Source: Phoenix dactylifera (lineage: Eukaryota; Streptophyta; Magnoliopsida; Arecales; Arecaceae). From it: 64,000 nucleotides of DNA. This document shows, in pieces, positions 34,801-47,083 of this stretch (positions are counted from its first letter, which is position 1; each line of letters opens with the position of its first letter). The translations under genes were made by a program, and so were the position numbers. Location of the stretch: assembly GCF_009389715.1 (NCBI RefSeq), contig NC_052401.1, forward strand, positions 310,001 to 374,000, in the 5' to 3' direction. The notes beneath the pieces are model-generated. The model was not told where the DNA came from. It made no database searches and worked only from the letters and a program-made list of their open reading frames with translations.

Positions 34801-36398
34801 CATATCCTTATGTGCATGTGTGTACATGTATACACATATACATATACATAAGTGCGTACGTGCATGTGCGATGCTACAAAGAGAGGAATTGTTGGCAACA
34901 TGATGGACAAAACTAGGATCAACAAGTATAACCAGGGTCTGAGAAGCAAACGACCAAAAAGGTATAAAAAGTCTTGCCAAATAGCTGCAGTCTAAAAGAA
35001 ACGCGAAGTTGTTAAGAAGAAAAATTGTGATGCTACAAAGAGACGAATTATTCGCAATATAATGGACAAAACTTGGATCGATAAGCATATCCAGCTCTGA
35101 GAAGCAAACAACCAAAAAGGTATAAAGTAAAGAATGTCTAAGATTACAACATTTAGGAAGTTGTCAATCTTTAAAGGTTCAGGCGGTCTGCTAGTTGCAA
35201 ATAATGACAGCATGGATAAAACCATTAAATTATCTTAAGTTTACTAACTGAAGGCTCAAAGGTTGATCCCATATCTCAATTGATTTTGCTGATTGCAAAG
35301 ACACGAGGTTATGCAATCATTATTATCTCAATTATCAGAGAAATACTATTTATTTAATTTTCCTTAAAACTTGATTCATAGACTGCTTTAAAACTAGTAA
35401 TTGAATTTTTGAAAATAATCAACAACAGAATTGGTGTCCTGCAGTCTCATAAAAACTCAGGTCCTTGTTCAAAATAACATAGTTGATAAAGCCATGGGCT
35501 CAACTAGAGGATAATCAGCAGAAATAAATTTGATCATGAAACTAACAGTTTGATTTGATTAAATTGTTATAAGTTCAACAAAGGTAGGAAATCAGTGAAA
35601 TCACAAACCAATTTCTGAAAGAATTATGGTAAAAGAATTTAATATTAAACTTGAAAACCTAAAGGCAGAGAAACTTACCGCATAACTTGGAAGATTGTAT
35701 TTCTTTGATTCTCCAAAGGCTTCTGAGTGCTTTACCACATAAACAAATGAAAAAGAAAAAGGAACTGTCAAAAAAAGATAATGAATTTAAGTAGTTGCAT
35801 CTTCTTTTAGCAAAAGTACCAGTGGAATAGAATGGAAGGGATATCTTAAAAAATAAACACAGGAAAACATCCTTTGTGATACACCTAGCTGTTGTAGGTA
35901 AATGAATTTCCTTTCTTCATAAAATTGGCAAAACTGAAAGAGAAGTTGAGAAAAGGGTAAGATTAAAATATGTGTACCTCAAAATTGTGCAAGTCAAGCC
36001 TTAGTTCATCGCTTGACCTACAATGAAGTGAATCAACTTTTGATATCAAAATGAATACCAACAAGACAAATAAGCTGTCAAAATATTAAATAATAAACCA
36101 TGACTTGATAGTTATCATGCAGTCTGGAGATAATTTTAGATTCCAAATTGTGCATTCATATAATTAAATGATGAGTGTGAGTATAGATTTAATCATATAT
36201 AGTTCGATATATGGTTTGAATTTAATGGCACATAACAGATGCTAACCTTCGATACCAGTGCTTGTAAGTCGCATATAGGGATAACACAATCAAGATGACA
36301 ACAAGTTTGCAAGTAAGAACAGTAGTCAAACATATTCGAGTTGGCCCCTTCTTCCTTTTGCTTTGTTGTAACAATGCTTGTGGTTTGATTCTTGCCAT
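31837..36398 (-). CDS. CYP21-4: CYP21-4-type cyclophilin (peptidyl-prolyl isomerase), 7 exons, later exons frame-broken
   Basis: Coding exons, in order of transcription: 36398-36247, 36017-35978, 35729-35679, 34233-34148, 33746-33607, 33429-33280 and 31922-31837, all with GT-AG borders. The product starts MARIKPQALLQQSKRKKGP and has one membrane segment (VILIVLSLYATYKHW), then NLPSYAILNTAKGSITMELD, the entry to the cyclophilin fold. Later exons show AAEDW, HEAFMIGT, GFELFITTAPI, VFGRVIKGEDVV and QEIEEVDTDEHYRPKSP. This order fits CYP21-4, an anchored cyclophilin reported from the Golgi in Arabidopsis. Exons 1-4 are clean. Exons 5-7 carry about six single-base gains or losses (three gained near 33690, 33660 and 33380; three lost near 33340, the exon 6/7 border and 31870). 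Either this copy is a young pseudogene or the consensus is poor. Confidence 0.8.
34560..34865. repeat. Mixed (TA)n, (TG)n, (CA)n, (GC) tract
   Basis: About 300 bp made largely of alternating purine and pyrimidine, including TATATATATATATATA, GCGCGCGTGCGC, CATGTGCATGTGCATG and CACACACACACACACA. It lies in intron 3 of the cyclophilin gene. Confidence 0.85.
34869..35125. repeat. Direct duplication of about 95 bp, period 160 bp
   Basis: GATGCTACAAAGAGA opens both copies, and GAAGCAAACGACCAAAAAGG or GAAGCAAACAACCAAAAAGG closes them. The copies differ at roughly one base in seven, so the event is not recent. Confidence 0.7.
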
Positions 36399-36440
36399 GA
36401 GGTGCTTTTACTAAATGACAATCTCCAACAACAGCTCCCT
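36399..36440 (-). other. 5' UTR exon piece of the cyclophilin gene
   Basis: A CATAG acceptor on the minus strand precedes 36440. The 42 bp up to the ATG contain an in-frame TAG, so they are untranslated. A likely first exon lies at about 37726-37830, ending in a good donor (GTAAGT) at 37725. Confidence 0.45.
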
Positions 36441-37830
36441 CTATGAAAAACAAGAAAGAAACAAAGGCAAACAATGAACAATCCTGAAACATTCAAGCCA
36501 GTCAATGATCAATGACAGATAAGCATACATCCATATCACGGCTCAAAGGTTTTTAGCCTAGGAAATATCGCTTCCATCATCAGCTAAATTTAAAGCTTCT
36601 TGCAATTAATGATTTCAACATCGAAAATTCATAGTAGTAATGACTCCATCATCCAAAGATTCTATCACTAGAGGTGTTTTCAGGTCAAAAATGAATTACC
36701 ACATGCCCCCAAGCAAGACTTTCAACATGTTATTATGGATCCTTAGTAGCTTCAGATAGAAGATACAAACAATTTACAGGGGAACCAAAGTTGTCAAAAG
36801 ATTTAAGATGTGGAATAAACTACTCTACCATGCAGGGTGAAGTAGTTTATTCCAAGTGAAAAAGTAGTTTATTCCAAGCAGGAGATATTTCTGACATTCG
36901 GAACCATAAATCTGTAAATTTTATTTATTACTCTTCCTTAATAATTAATTATAAACTTATGAGAATTTTAGATTTTCCTTTTGAAGATCAATCACATATA
37001 ATTCTTGAATACCAGCATATTTGATAACCAAAAAAAAAAACACTAACTAGCCATGATTTTCATAAATTGATAATGAATCTAAGCTCTTGTTGAATTTTGT
37101 TTTGTAATTGGTCACTTTTAAATCCCAACGGAGAACGGCAAAAGTTTCTCAAATCTCAAGTGAAGGTGTATCCTCTCACAAAGATAGGTCCAGAGGAAGC
37201 AGATGGTATACTGGACAGGTCGATCGGTCGTTCTGGGGATGCTACAACCCTTGACAACAAAGGTTGAAAGTGAAACTACGAAAGGTTATCCGTCAAACCT
37301 TTCACATCTCCCGCTACAAGACCTGAAGAATGCGCTCGATTTCCTCGATTGGGGAAGGGGCATGCAGATCTAACAGATAGGGAACAGATTGAGCTAAATT
37401 TCGAGGGTTTAGAAGATATCATCGTCGTGGATTGGAAGCGTCCATAAGGTCATCAGGTCATCTCAGAAATCAAGAAAATATGGCATCGATCAAGCGCACA
37501 GATGCGGGAAAGCCAAAAAAAAAAAGATAGAAAAAAAAAAAAATTCAAAGAAGCAATGATCGATTGCAATTCAGACGCATCGCAGCAAGGCAAGCCGCGA
37601 GGAGCAGCGGGAGGAGGAACCGGAAGCGAGGTTTTTTTTTGGGAAAAAAAGGAAAAAAAGTTATGTCTCCCGCGGGGAACTGCGGCTACGGGGAAAGGAC
37701 GAAGAGAAACCGAGGAGAGACTTACGGCCAGGATAGCCTCCTCTGCCGGGGCTTGCCTCACCGCATGCCCGCTTGCTTGTTGCTCCTCCGCCTGATTCGC
37801 GCCGTTCGGATGGAAAAAACCCACCGCTGC

Positions 37831-38350
37831 TTCGACGACGCGTCGAGGGAGGGAGGCCAGAAGAAGAACAAGGCAGGCAGAGGGAGGAAGACGAAGTTGA
37901 GTCGCTGCGCCGTTGACCTGTCTATCTCGGTCTCTAAGCCGATCTCATCGCATCTACCTGCCCCTCGTCGCTACCGCCTCGTCTCCGTCCGGCATCGAGG
38001 TGGCGCGTGCAAGTCCACGTGATCGTTAGGAAACCCCTCTCTCGGGCTGTGGATCTGTAATAGGCCGCGCGTGACTGTCAACGGGCCTATAAGTCATGGG
38101 CCTTCAAGTCGCCAAATATACCTAAGCGTCTAATAATATAAAATCTTTAAAAAAACAAAAATATTCGTGGCTCCCCTAGGTTTTGATCGATTCGTATGTA
38201 GCCCTTTATTCGCCTCTCCCACGGACTCGCGCCGTTACTCGGAAAGCTTCGTCTTGTGCTGCTCTGGTGAGGCGAAGGAGGGCCTGGGGAGGGCATGGCG
38301 AAAGGAGACGACGCGGTGAGGAGGAGAGGAACAAGACCCAGCGCAAGCGG
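37831..38350. promoter_or_regulatory. Shared head-to-head promoter region
   Basis: The cyclophilin gene starts near 37830 on the minus strand and the helicase-like gene near 38250 on the plus strand. Only about 0.4-0.5 kb of GC-rich DNA separates them, so a bidirectional promoter is likely. Transcript ends are inferred. Confidence 0.45.
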
Positions 38351-41300
38351 ATGGGGAAGAGCGACTCCGCCGTCTCCGCTCGCATCGCCTCCATCATCGC
38401 CGCCAAGCATCGCCGCAAGGCCGGCAAGCGCCGCATCTGCGAGGTTTCGCCTTCACATCTCCTCTCTTTCCCTCTCCTCTTGTCTTCATCAGTTCTTTTC
38501 TTTTCTTTCTTTCCTCTCTTTTCCGCCCTTCCCCGAATCCGTGTTCTCCCGACTCCGCGTCCTTCTGAAGCAGGGGCTATGAGTAGGTTGGTATATATAT
38601 ATATATATATTATTAATCCTCGATTTCTTTGGATACACATGAATGAATTGGATACACATGAATGCATGAACATAGATTTCTTTTGGATACACACTAATGA
38701 ATGCGCGAATCGAAACTACGGCCATTCTTATCGCCGTCCGTCGGGCCGGAGTTCGTTCTGTTTGCTTCTCCCCTTGTTGATCTCAAGAAGAGGGATAGAG
38801 AGAGTCTTCTGTTATAACTTTATTAATCAATATATGTTTTGAGTTCCAACCGCGAGTGGGCTTCTTTTTCGTTTCCTTGGTCAGAAAACGGCGGCATTGT
38901 TCTGAGCTTTCTTCCCTTTCTCCTGCAGGGGATGTGCTTCAGCCTCCCGAGTCCCGACGATCCCTTCAATGATCGGCATGGCAAGAAGCGCGCCGCTCGG
39001 AGGGCCAACAAGAAACCCAAGGAGGTCCCTCCTCCTGGTCCGGCCGCCGAGAACGAGGGAAAGGCCGAGAACGAGCGGCATCCCGGAGGGAAGGGTGGTG
39101 GAGATAGTGGCTACTCGGACTACAGCAGCCCCTCCAAGTTTCTTATCCTCTGCCTGAACGCCATACAGGATGCTTGGGTCGAGGAAGGGATATCCGATGG
39201 AAGTGTGGAGGGGAATCTATTGGCCAGCACCTGGGGTGTGGAGTTCTGGAGGTGCTGCTCTGCCGGATTGAATGTATCGGACACGAGTGGGGGTTGTGCT
39301 AGCAGAGAGCAGATCGCTTGGCTGGTTTCCACGGCTTCTGATATTGTTGCACAGAAGGAGAAGCAGGGGATTTTCGTGACCAGCCCCCTCCTTGTATACC
39401 TCGTGCCATCTCAAGAGAAGGCTGTTCAGGTCCACTCGTTCTGCTGTTTATGAATTTATCCATCACATCATCTTCTATTATCTAATCTTGAACTAAAGAT
39501 CAAGGACATGAGATACTACACCATAATTTGGTCTCTTCTTCGGTGGAATTCAAGTTCAAACGTGCCTGCTTCCTATCTACTTTTTTGTCATTTTGCACTT
39601 AAGCAATAGGTATCTTGATGTTATGATTGACTAATGCCTCTCCCTCGAATCCATGCTCAGGTTAGATCACTGTGCAAACCACTCAAGGCTCTCGGAATCC
39701 ACACAGTAAGCTTGCATCCTGGTGCATTTATAGATCACCAGGTTCAGGGTAGTGGAAGCTCGGGTTTTTTCTGCCTAGCAGTTCCTTCATGCAAAAAACT
39801 GTCTGTGCCAAACATGAGACAGGCTAAAAGCTATTGTAAGATAGATAGTAAGGATGCTGCATATATATAAGCTAAGTTCAGAAAAGAGAATATTTATTAT
39901 TAGTCTCCTCTATTCAAGAAAGCAATTGTTGAAGTGCTGTTGTGCATCAACGGAACACAGAAAATGTCTACCTTTTGGTGAATCTTACCAAACTCCTAGT
40001 ATCTGGTCAAAAATAGAATTAAACATTGAAGCATGATATATTTAGTATGCAGGCTGCTATTTCAAAATGCTTAAAAAAATACAGTATGATATAGATTATT
40101 TGTCGAAGACTCTAAGGCAAAGTGTATTCTGCACCCAATTCAAACACTCTCCCACCTCCCTTCAAAAAAGGAAAAAGCCCCAAATGACTGATTTTTTGTC
40201 AACATTCTATTACCTTCCACTTTCATCTCATCCTTTCCTTCAAACTAGAGTTTAGCAGACCCATCTTATTGATTATGGCTTAACCTCATGCACCAATGGA
40301 GGAAACTCTTTGAACTTTTTGTAGACCAAGGCTTTAAGAGCCGATATCTTAGCCAACTTTGTGGGTTGCCGGTAATGAGATGAGTGAAGGTTTAGATCTT
40401 TCTTGGCCTAGATGAAAAGTTGGGAGAATTTAGAACCAAAATATTCTGAGATCTTGATTGCGATATAGTAACCAAGATATTCTAAGGACCTTCCTTGATA
40501 CATGGGAATTGAGATATTGAATTATCAACCAATATATGAAAACCGAGATTAATTGTATCATTTGTGGTATTCTTTTAGGGTCAGGTTCAAGTTACACCTT
40601 GTGTAATCCTTATAGAGTTATACCTTTTTTGAATTGAATGATGGGATCCCACATCGATGATTTGAGCTGTTGGATGTGGTCTATCACCTGTAAATTACTT
40701 ACATATCAAAAATCATGTGATTTGGAGACCTCTAGAGACAATTTAAGTAACGCAAAACAGTTGACCACTAGTAGTCTAGAGGTAGTAGATTACATCCAAC
40801 AGCTTGGAATATCATGTGAGATTCCTATCATTCCATTCAAAAAAAAGGTGTAACGCTTAGGTGTAACTTGATCCTAACCATTCTTTTAATATTAATAATT
40901 AAAACTCATTTAAGGTTGTTATGTAAAGTTGAAAGATCTTGGTTGATTTGTTGGTGCTCTATGGTCGATGTCTTAGGGTATATTGATTTACATTAGTTGA
41001 GATAAAGGCCAGGATTTTATACATATCATATGAGTGAGTGCCTAATACTAATACATGCTGATAGCTTAAGCAAGATCTCGGATTAGATGAAAACCTTGGT
41101 CAAGACTAAAAATATATATATAGATGATGAGGGATATACAAGTTTTAAGTAGGAAATTATGTCCATCTTTGGCATCCAAATAAAAATTACAGTCCATTAA
41201 TTATAGTGCAATTCTTTTACAAAGGCATATTTTTAGTATATCCATCCTTTATGGTCCTTTCAAGTAATGCTTTTTGTTTATGTGCGTATCATTTGGCAAA

Positions 41301-42985
41301 ATTTCTGGTTGCACTGCTCACCCTTCTATGGGTAAGTATATTGTCAATTATGTTATGTAGCTTCTCTTTCTCTCTATGGCCCTTAACACTTGCTATTTCT
41401 TAAGCAGTTTAAAAAGCTGTGAGCCCGAGTTCGTTGTATCCACCCCAGACAGGCTTCTTGATCTTGTTTCCCTAAGGGCCATTGACATATCTAGTACATC
41501 GTTATTGGTAAGGCATATGTAGTATTTCTCAGAAACACTTGTTGTACAATTGCACAGATTTCATGTTCTGCAATTTTTTCTCTTTGCATAAAATAGTTCT
41601 CATAAATCTGAGTTTAGTAGCTCATTTGTTCCATTGGAATATTTTGCAGAGATCATGCTCCTAAAATCATGCCTGCCAACCTTTCTCCTCAACATTGTAG
41701 ATGTTTTACTTTGTTTATGAAGTTTAGATGGATGCCATTTTTTTTTCATAATACTTGAAAACATGAACTCCATTCACTGATTACCATTTTTAGATGCAAA
41801 TGGCAGAATTAGTTTTTCCTGGAAGCTAATATTTCATCTATATCATCAATATATCATGGTTTCCATGTAAAACTACCTTCTGGCTGCATTTTCCCAACAT
41901 AGACCTTGTATTGCCCGTGACCCTTTCAGCTAGGTCTTGTAATATGATGTGACCTTTAGTCAGTCAAACCTCATTTATTCAAATGTCTTTATTTGTTGCT
42001 GCTATTTATCTTTCCTTTCTTGTTTTTTTTATTGTTCAGGTTATTGATGGATTGAAAAAATTTCTAGACCTTGGGTTTGTAGATAAATTGTATTCCATCA
42101 GGGACAGTATATCTGGACATCCTCAGATGGTTCTCTTCAGTGATTCCTATGGAGAAGCCCTTAAGCCTGTGATGCAAAATTTACTCAGAAGGCCACTTAG
42201 CAGACTGTCGTTGTATGATTCTTCAGCTAGTCAGAGTGCATTCATATCTCAATATGTATACTTCTGTACATCAGAAGAGGATAAGTTATTGAAGGTATGT
42301 GATATCCTTTCAAATACCTGGTTGTGTTTTTGTCTCTAGATATATGATAATAACTTTTGACATGTTGATCTACCAAGTTGTGAGTGCTGTATAGCTCATT
42401 TCTTTTTTAAGCTCAGGTGAACTTTATGGCAAGTAAATCCGACATGAAAAGGTTTTTACCAAGGCTTGTTGGTTGTGATTATGGTTATTTCTGAAAATAG
42501 CTTTGCTTATTGCCTAGCTGTCCAAGCCACGATCTGAATCAAAGATTTGCAGTTTTTTGCGTGCACACTCTTAAAACTCTTGGGTGATATTCTATGTTTG
42601 CTGGTTGTATCAATCTCTGTCTGTAAAGGAACTTGCAGGGAGGCAGGGCTTTTGCTTTGTGATTGCCACATTGTTCTATGATTGCTACGAATTGGTATTT
42701 TGTAAAGGAATATGTTTGTGGATCACCTGATACCATTTTTCAAATTATCAGTCACATTGATTCTTGAAGTTTATTCCAATGGTTACCTTGCCATATATTG
42801 CCATATAACATGTTGCATAACGTTGGAAACTACAACAGTTTTTCTTGGCCATGATCGAGCACTTTCCTAATCTTGAAAGCCTTGTAGCCAATTATATTGG
42901 TTTAACACTGGTTTCATTGACATTTTACTGAACACTATCTGTTTAATGTTTTCAATTTTCAGGCTATACGAATTCTTGCTCAGGC
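38351..42985 (+). CDS. DEAD-box-like RNA helicase homologue with degenerate motifs, 5' part
   Basis: Exons: 38351-38443, 38929-39429, 39661-39748, 41408-41507, 42040-42294 and 42963 into the gap. The start MGKSDSAVSARIASIIAAKH heads a basic region (HGKKRAARRANKKPKEV), which suggests nuclear location. The RecA-like part follows: PLLVYLVPSQEKAVQVRSLC (motif Ia area), PEFVVSTPDRLLDLVSL (motif Ib area, TPDR), LLVIDGLKKFLDLGFVDKL (motif II area, DG in place of DEAD) and MVLFSDS (motif III area). A Walker A P-loop is not seen where expected, so ATPase activity is doubtful although the fold is clear. Exons 3 and 4 join correctly only if one G has been lost at the exon 4 acceptor (41407). The gene runs into the N block and I find no later exon beyond it. 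Confidence 0.72.
40578..40879. mobile_element. Foldback MITE, Mutator-type, 302 bp
   Basis: ATTCTTTTA flanks it on both sides (40569-40577 and 40880-40888), a 9-bp duplication. The ends are long imperfect inverted repeats: GGGTCAGGTTCAAGTTACAC against the complement of the right end GGTTAGGATCAAGTTACACC, with homology reaching past AGCTGTTGGATGT, about 120 bp per arm. It lies in intron 3 of the helicase-like gene. Confidence 0.75.
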
Positions 42986-43085
42986 NNNNNNNNNNNNNNN
43001 NNNNNNNNNNNNNNNNNNNNNNNNNNNNNNNNNNNNNNNNNNNNNNNNNNNNNNNNNNNNNNNNNNNNNNNNNNNNNNNNNNNNN
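42986..43085. other. Assembly gap (100 N)
   Basis: Exactly 100 N, the usual placeholder for unknown length. It separates the helicase-like exon 6 from transposon sequence, so distance and linkage across it are not certain. Confidence 0.98.
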
Positions 43086-44049
43086 GAGGTCCCCACCTTG
43101 TCTAGACTGATAGATAAAGCAAAACAGTGGAGACCAGAAACAAAGAGGAAAGAGCTGAAAGAGAACAGAGGAAAATGAGTATGGGGAAAGGGCAAAAGCA
43201 GTAGAGATAGATCTGAGGGAGTAGATCTCTCGGAGGGCCCGACGGAGCAGTCTGTACGCTCAGCTCCACCTGCCCCACGTAAGAGGAAATGGAGGGAAAG
43301 AGGTCAATCACAAGATATTTTTCTACTATCAGTACCTCGTCCTCCAGTCACTATGGCCAGAACTGGAATCTAGGTTCCAATCATGGCCAGTGTGTGGCAT
43401 ATGTGGGAAGCAGCACCCTGGCAGATGCAGAATGGGTCAGGGAGTGTGCTACAGATGTGGACAGCCGGGTCATTTTTGTCAGAGAATGCCCGCAGGGTGC
43501 CACCCAGCAGTTTGTGCCTTTAACATCCTACCCTTCTGTGCAGATGGACAGGCCTAGTAGTAGGGGGCCTGTAGGCAGAGGCAGAGGTCAGACACCAACG
43601 TCACAGCAGAGTGTTGGACCATCTCAGCTGTTACCTCCAGCAGGCAGAGGGCAAGGAAGGGTGTTCACGGTAAATCCACAGGAGGCAACAGGCATCAATG
43701 CAGCTGTGACAGGTATGCTCCTCATTAATAAGATTAAAGCTAGAGTGTTATTTGATTCTGGAGCTACCCATTCATTTGTGTCCCCTTATTTTGCTAAAAA
43801 GTTAGCTAAGGATAAGATATTAATGCATATTCCCTTAGCTATTAGTAACACATGTAGGGGATAGTATAAAAGCGAAGTATGTGTATCCTACCTGTGTGGT
43901 AGAGATAGAAGGTAAAAACACTCCCAATTCATTTGATTTCCAATACCACACCGAGCAGAATATGAAGAGCAAATACCCTCACCTCTTTGAGTAATCAGGT
44001 AATTTACTCTTTTAAATTCGAGGACGAATTTTATATAAGGAGGGGAGGA

Positions 44050-47000
44050 TGTAATAACCCCAAAATTTTTTTTTATATAAAAAGGGATAGAATAGTCCTT
44101 TAAAATTGATATAAGGGATAAAATTGGAAGGAATCAAAAGATTAATGGCATAGTTGTAGATATGTTGAAGTGTTAGGGGCAAAATGGGAATTTAATAATA
44201 TTAAACAAAGGTGAATAGTGCTTTGATGTGATTTAAATGGGGTAGTTGGTGGCTCACGGGAATGAAAACCGAGAGAGAGTCACAGAGAGGGGTTCTCAGG
44301 CGTGGAGGAAAAGAAGGAAAGAAAAGGAGAAGAAGAAGAAGAAGAAAGAAGAAGAGGAAGGGGATTCGAGGAGGAGGGGGATCCCAGTTGCACTTCCAGC
44401 TGAAGGAAAAAACGTAGATCTCCTTCCCCTCTACGCAAGGACCTCGATTTCCAAAAAGAAAAAGGTAAATATCCATCCCTATCTAGTCTTTTGATGACAT
44501 TAGGCTATACAAAGGGTGGATATAGTCTAGAGGGGTCGGATAAGGGTTGTAGAGGTGGTTAAAAGAGGAAGAATCGGATTTTAACAAATTTTTCCGGCAC
44601 TACAGAAAAACTGTGTCGAAGTCCCAACTTCGGCGAATTATTTAGGGGTCAAACGGCCTCCGATGATGATGCATGTTATCTCTTTGGAATCCTCTATGAG
44701 TGTAGAATGTTAGGTAAAAATTTCATCAAATTTGGAGTCCTGAAAGTGGATCAAAACCGGGATGAAGTAACCCACTATCAGTTCGGGTTACTGTTCATCC
44801 GGGTGGAAAATAAGGGATTTCATGCCATAATAGGGTATTAAGCCTAGATTAGGCTAAGGGAGACCTTGTACTCGTGCAAGGGAGTCCCTAATATACATAA
44901 ATGATGAGTTAATTAATAGAAAAAGAAAAAGAGAAAGAAAAGAAAAGATTTAGGGAACGGGGGAGTTGAATCAATTAAAGTTCCCTATATTATAATTGGC
45001 ATGTAGATTATGACCTTGATACAAGACTAAATATATGGTAAATGCATGTCACAGTTGGGCAAGAAGCTAGGGAACGAGAGGAAGAAGTTCCCCACTGCCT
45101 GCTGTAGAATTCTAGAGGCGTATCGAGGCCGTGCCGGATTGGCAGGTGAGTGGGAGTCATGTACTTTTGCACTATGAGCATCCTTAATTCATTTTCATGA
45201 ATACCGCCAAGTGTGAATTGATTCCACTTGTGCATATTGATTGATATTGTAGTAGATTCCTCTATAATTTTGTTTCTCCATACTTAATTATCTTGTGCAC
45301 GCATTTGAGGGAACATTGAGAGGAATTACGAGGGGTTGATGAGTAACCAAATTGATTCCGAATTGTGAAATAACTTCTTTTGGTAAATTGATTTCATTTC
45401 CTCTATTTCAAAGACTTGTGAGTGGTAGCTTTGATTATACTCCTTTATGAGTAATTAAATTGGATCTGAATTGTGAAATGACTTCTTTTGTAAATTGATT
45501 TCATTTCCTCTATTTCAAAGACTTGTAGAGCCCTTCTCATGGTATATTGAGTTGCATTGTACTTCTGTGATTCCTCACTCCCAACCCTGATGTTAGTTAT
45601 AATTGGGTCGTGGCCCGAGTGAAGTGGTAGTCTTGATTATGCTCCTTTTTAGTAGAGTATTGGGAGGGTGCATTATGGCATTTATGCATGGCTTGGCAGT
45701 ATCTGCAGGACACCTATAGTCGATGGGATTGAACATCGGCCTTTGTGCACATAGTAGCCTTCTGGGTGGGCGGAGCCCAGTCCCTTCCTAGGGGGGACAC
45801 GGCCCTAGGCGTAGGATCGGCCGGTCCTACGACTTATATTCTGCTTGCCGCCGGGCATAGTAAGACCCCGCGAGGTGCAGTATGGCTTTCCGCGGATGTA
45901 GAATTCCCGCGAGGTGCCGTTTAGTATGTAGATGTGAGATGGATTTCTGTTCTGGATACTGGCCAGCATTTACATTATCGGTATGGTGTCTTATTCTGCA
46001 TATGCATGTGACAGTGGGGAGTTGTTGCTGGTTCGCCTGGGGCGTAAAACCCACCTTCCGACAGCTGTCTAGCATTTACATTATCGATATGGTGTCTTAT
46101 CCTGCATATGCATGTGACAGTAGGGAGTTGTTGCTGGTTCGCCTGGGGCGTAAAACCCACCTCCCAACAGCTGTCTAGTGATGATTTACATATTGGTGTG
46201 GTGTCATATTCGATGTATTTATATGGCAGTAGGGAGTTGTTGCTGGTTCGCCTGGGGCGTAAAACCCACCTCCCGATAGCTGTCTTGTTGATGATTCAGC
46301 CTATTGACACCTGATTTATATGATTCAGTACTATGACCTATTGAGCATATTCATGGGTAGCATATATGATTACTTGATTATTCCATATGTGCCCCAGATG
46401 TGTTGATTGGGATTGTGATGATTCACTCCATATTCTCTATATTGAGTTCATGTTCATCTTGTTATTGATCTTGAGATTTCATCTCGAGCCATGATTATAT
46501 TCTGTCTCATGTGCATAGTACTCTCTACTCCACTCACTGAGTATTTATATACTCACTCCCCAGTTTGGTGTTTTTGATTGCAGGGCAGGTATTGTATAAA
46601 GAGGAGCAGGATTAGTGGTTGCCTGCTAGCTGTGCCGCTCCATAGTATAGTATAATGTAGATAGAGGTTTATACCTTTTGGTGTATTATAAACCTTCTAT
46701 TGTATATAGTGCATAATTACAGTCATAGATCCTGTTGTGGATATGGGTTTGACCATAGATGGATTAGGAAGCAGGTATATATATATGTGTGCAGATGAGT
46801 TATATGCCTGAGATGATGTATTGCTATATATTGTCCAGGTTTATTATGTGACAGATTATGTGATTGCTGCTCTGACAGGTAGTGTGTTTTATGTATTGAG
46901 ATAATCCTGACAGGTCACTATAGGAAAAGTGATCATTTTGTGCATGCATCATGCCAAATTTTTTCAAGATTTATTGATGATTGATAGGTAGTAGGGTTCT

Positions 47001-47083
47001 ACGCGGTGGCTGGTGGCCTTATGCCTACCCGCACCCTAGGACCGTCGTGGCGGCCCGCCGGGAATGGGGCGGGGGTCGTGACA
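44050..47083 (+). mobile_element. 3' LTR of the chromovirus remnant, 3034 bp
   Basis: It starts TGTAATAACCCC after the purine tract and ends GGGTCGTGACA, so it has TG and CA ends. LTRs of about 3 kb are known in the Tekay/Del lineage. An 80-bp stretch near 45340 recurs near 45450, and there is a 107-bp tandem array at 45964-46285. Confidence 0.6.
45964..46285 (+). repeat. 107-bp tandem repeat, three copies, inside the LTR
   Basis: Three units start at 45964, 46071 and 46177, each with GGGAGTTGTTGCTGGTTCGC and ending in AGCTGTCT. The first two are closer to each other than to the third. Confidence 0.9.

Larger units (their letters stand above)
43086..47083 (+). mobile_element. Broken Ty3/gypsy chromovirus remnant (Tekay/Del-like) with 3' LTR
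   Basis: Recognised parts are a gag zinc-knuckle region near 43400-43500, a protease region near 43700-43850 (VLFDSGATHSFVS), a short tail typical of the end of Tekay-type elements just before 44040, a purine-rich tract at about 44036-44049, and a 3' LTR. It is a broken remnant, much shorter than a whole element. Its other end is in or beyond the gap, so no target duplication can be checked. Confidence 0.65.

Noticed and set aside
34554-35115. Cys/Val/Ile/His-rich open frames
   Set aside because: Produced by the TG/CA/TA microsatellite tract.
38183-38842. 219-codon open frame over the helicase start
   Set aside because: It reads through the exon 1 donor at 38444 into intron. Only the MGKSDSAVS to RRICE part is real.
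42980-43195. Minus-strand open frame across the N block
   Set aside because: It exists only because N codons are not stops.
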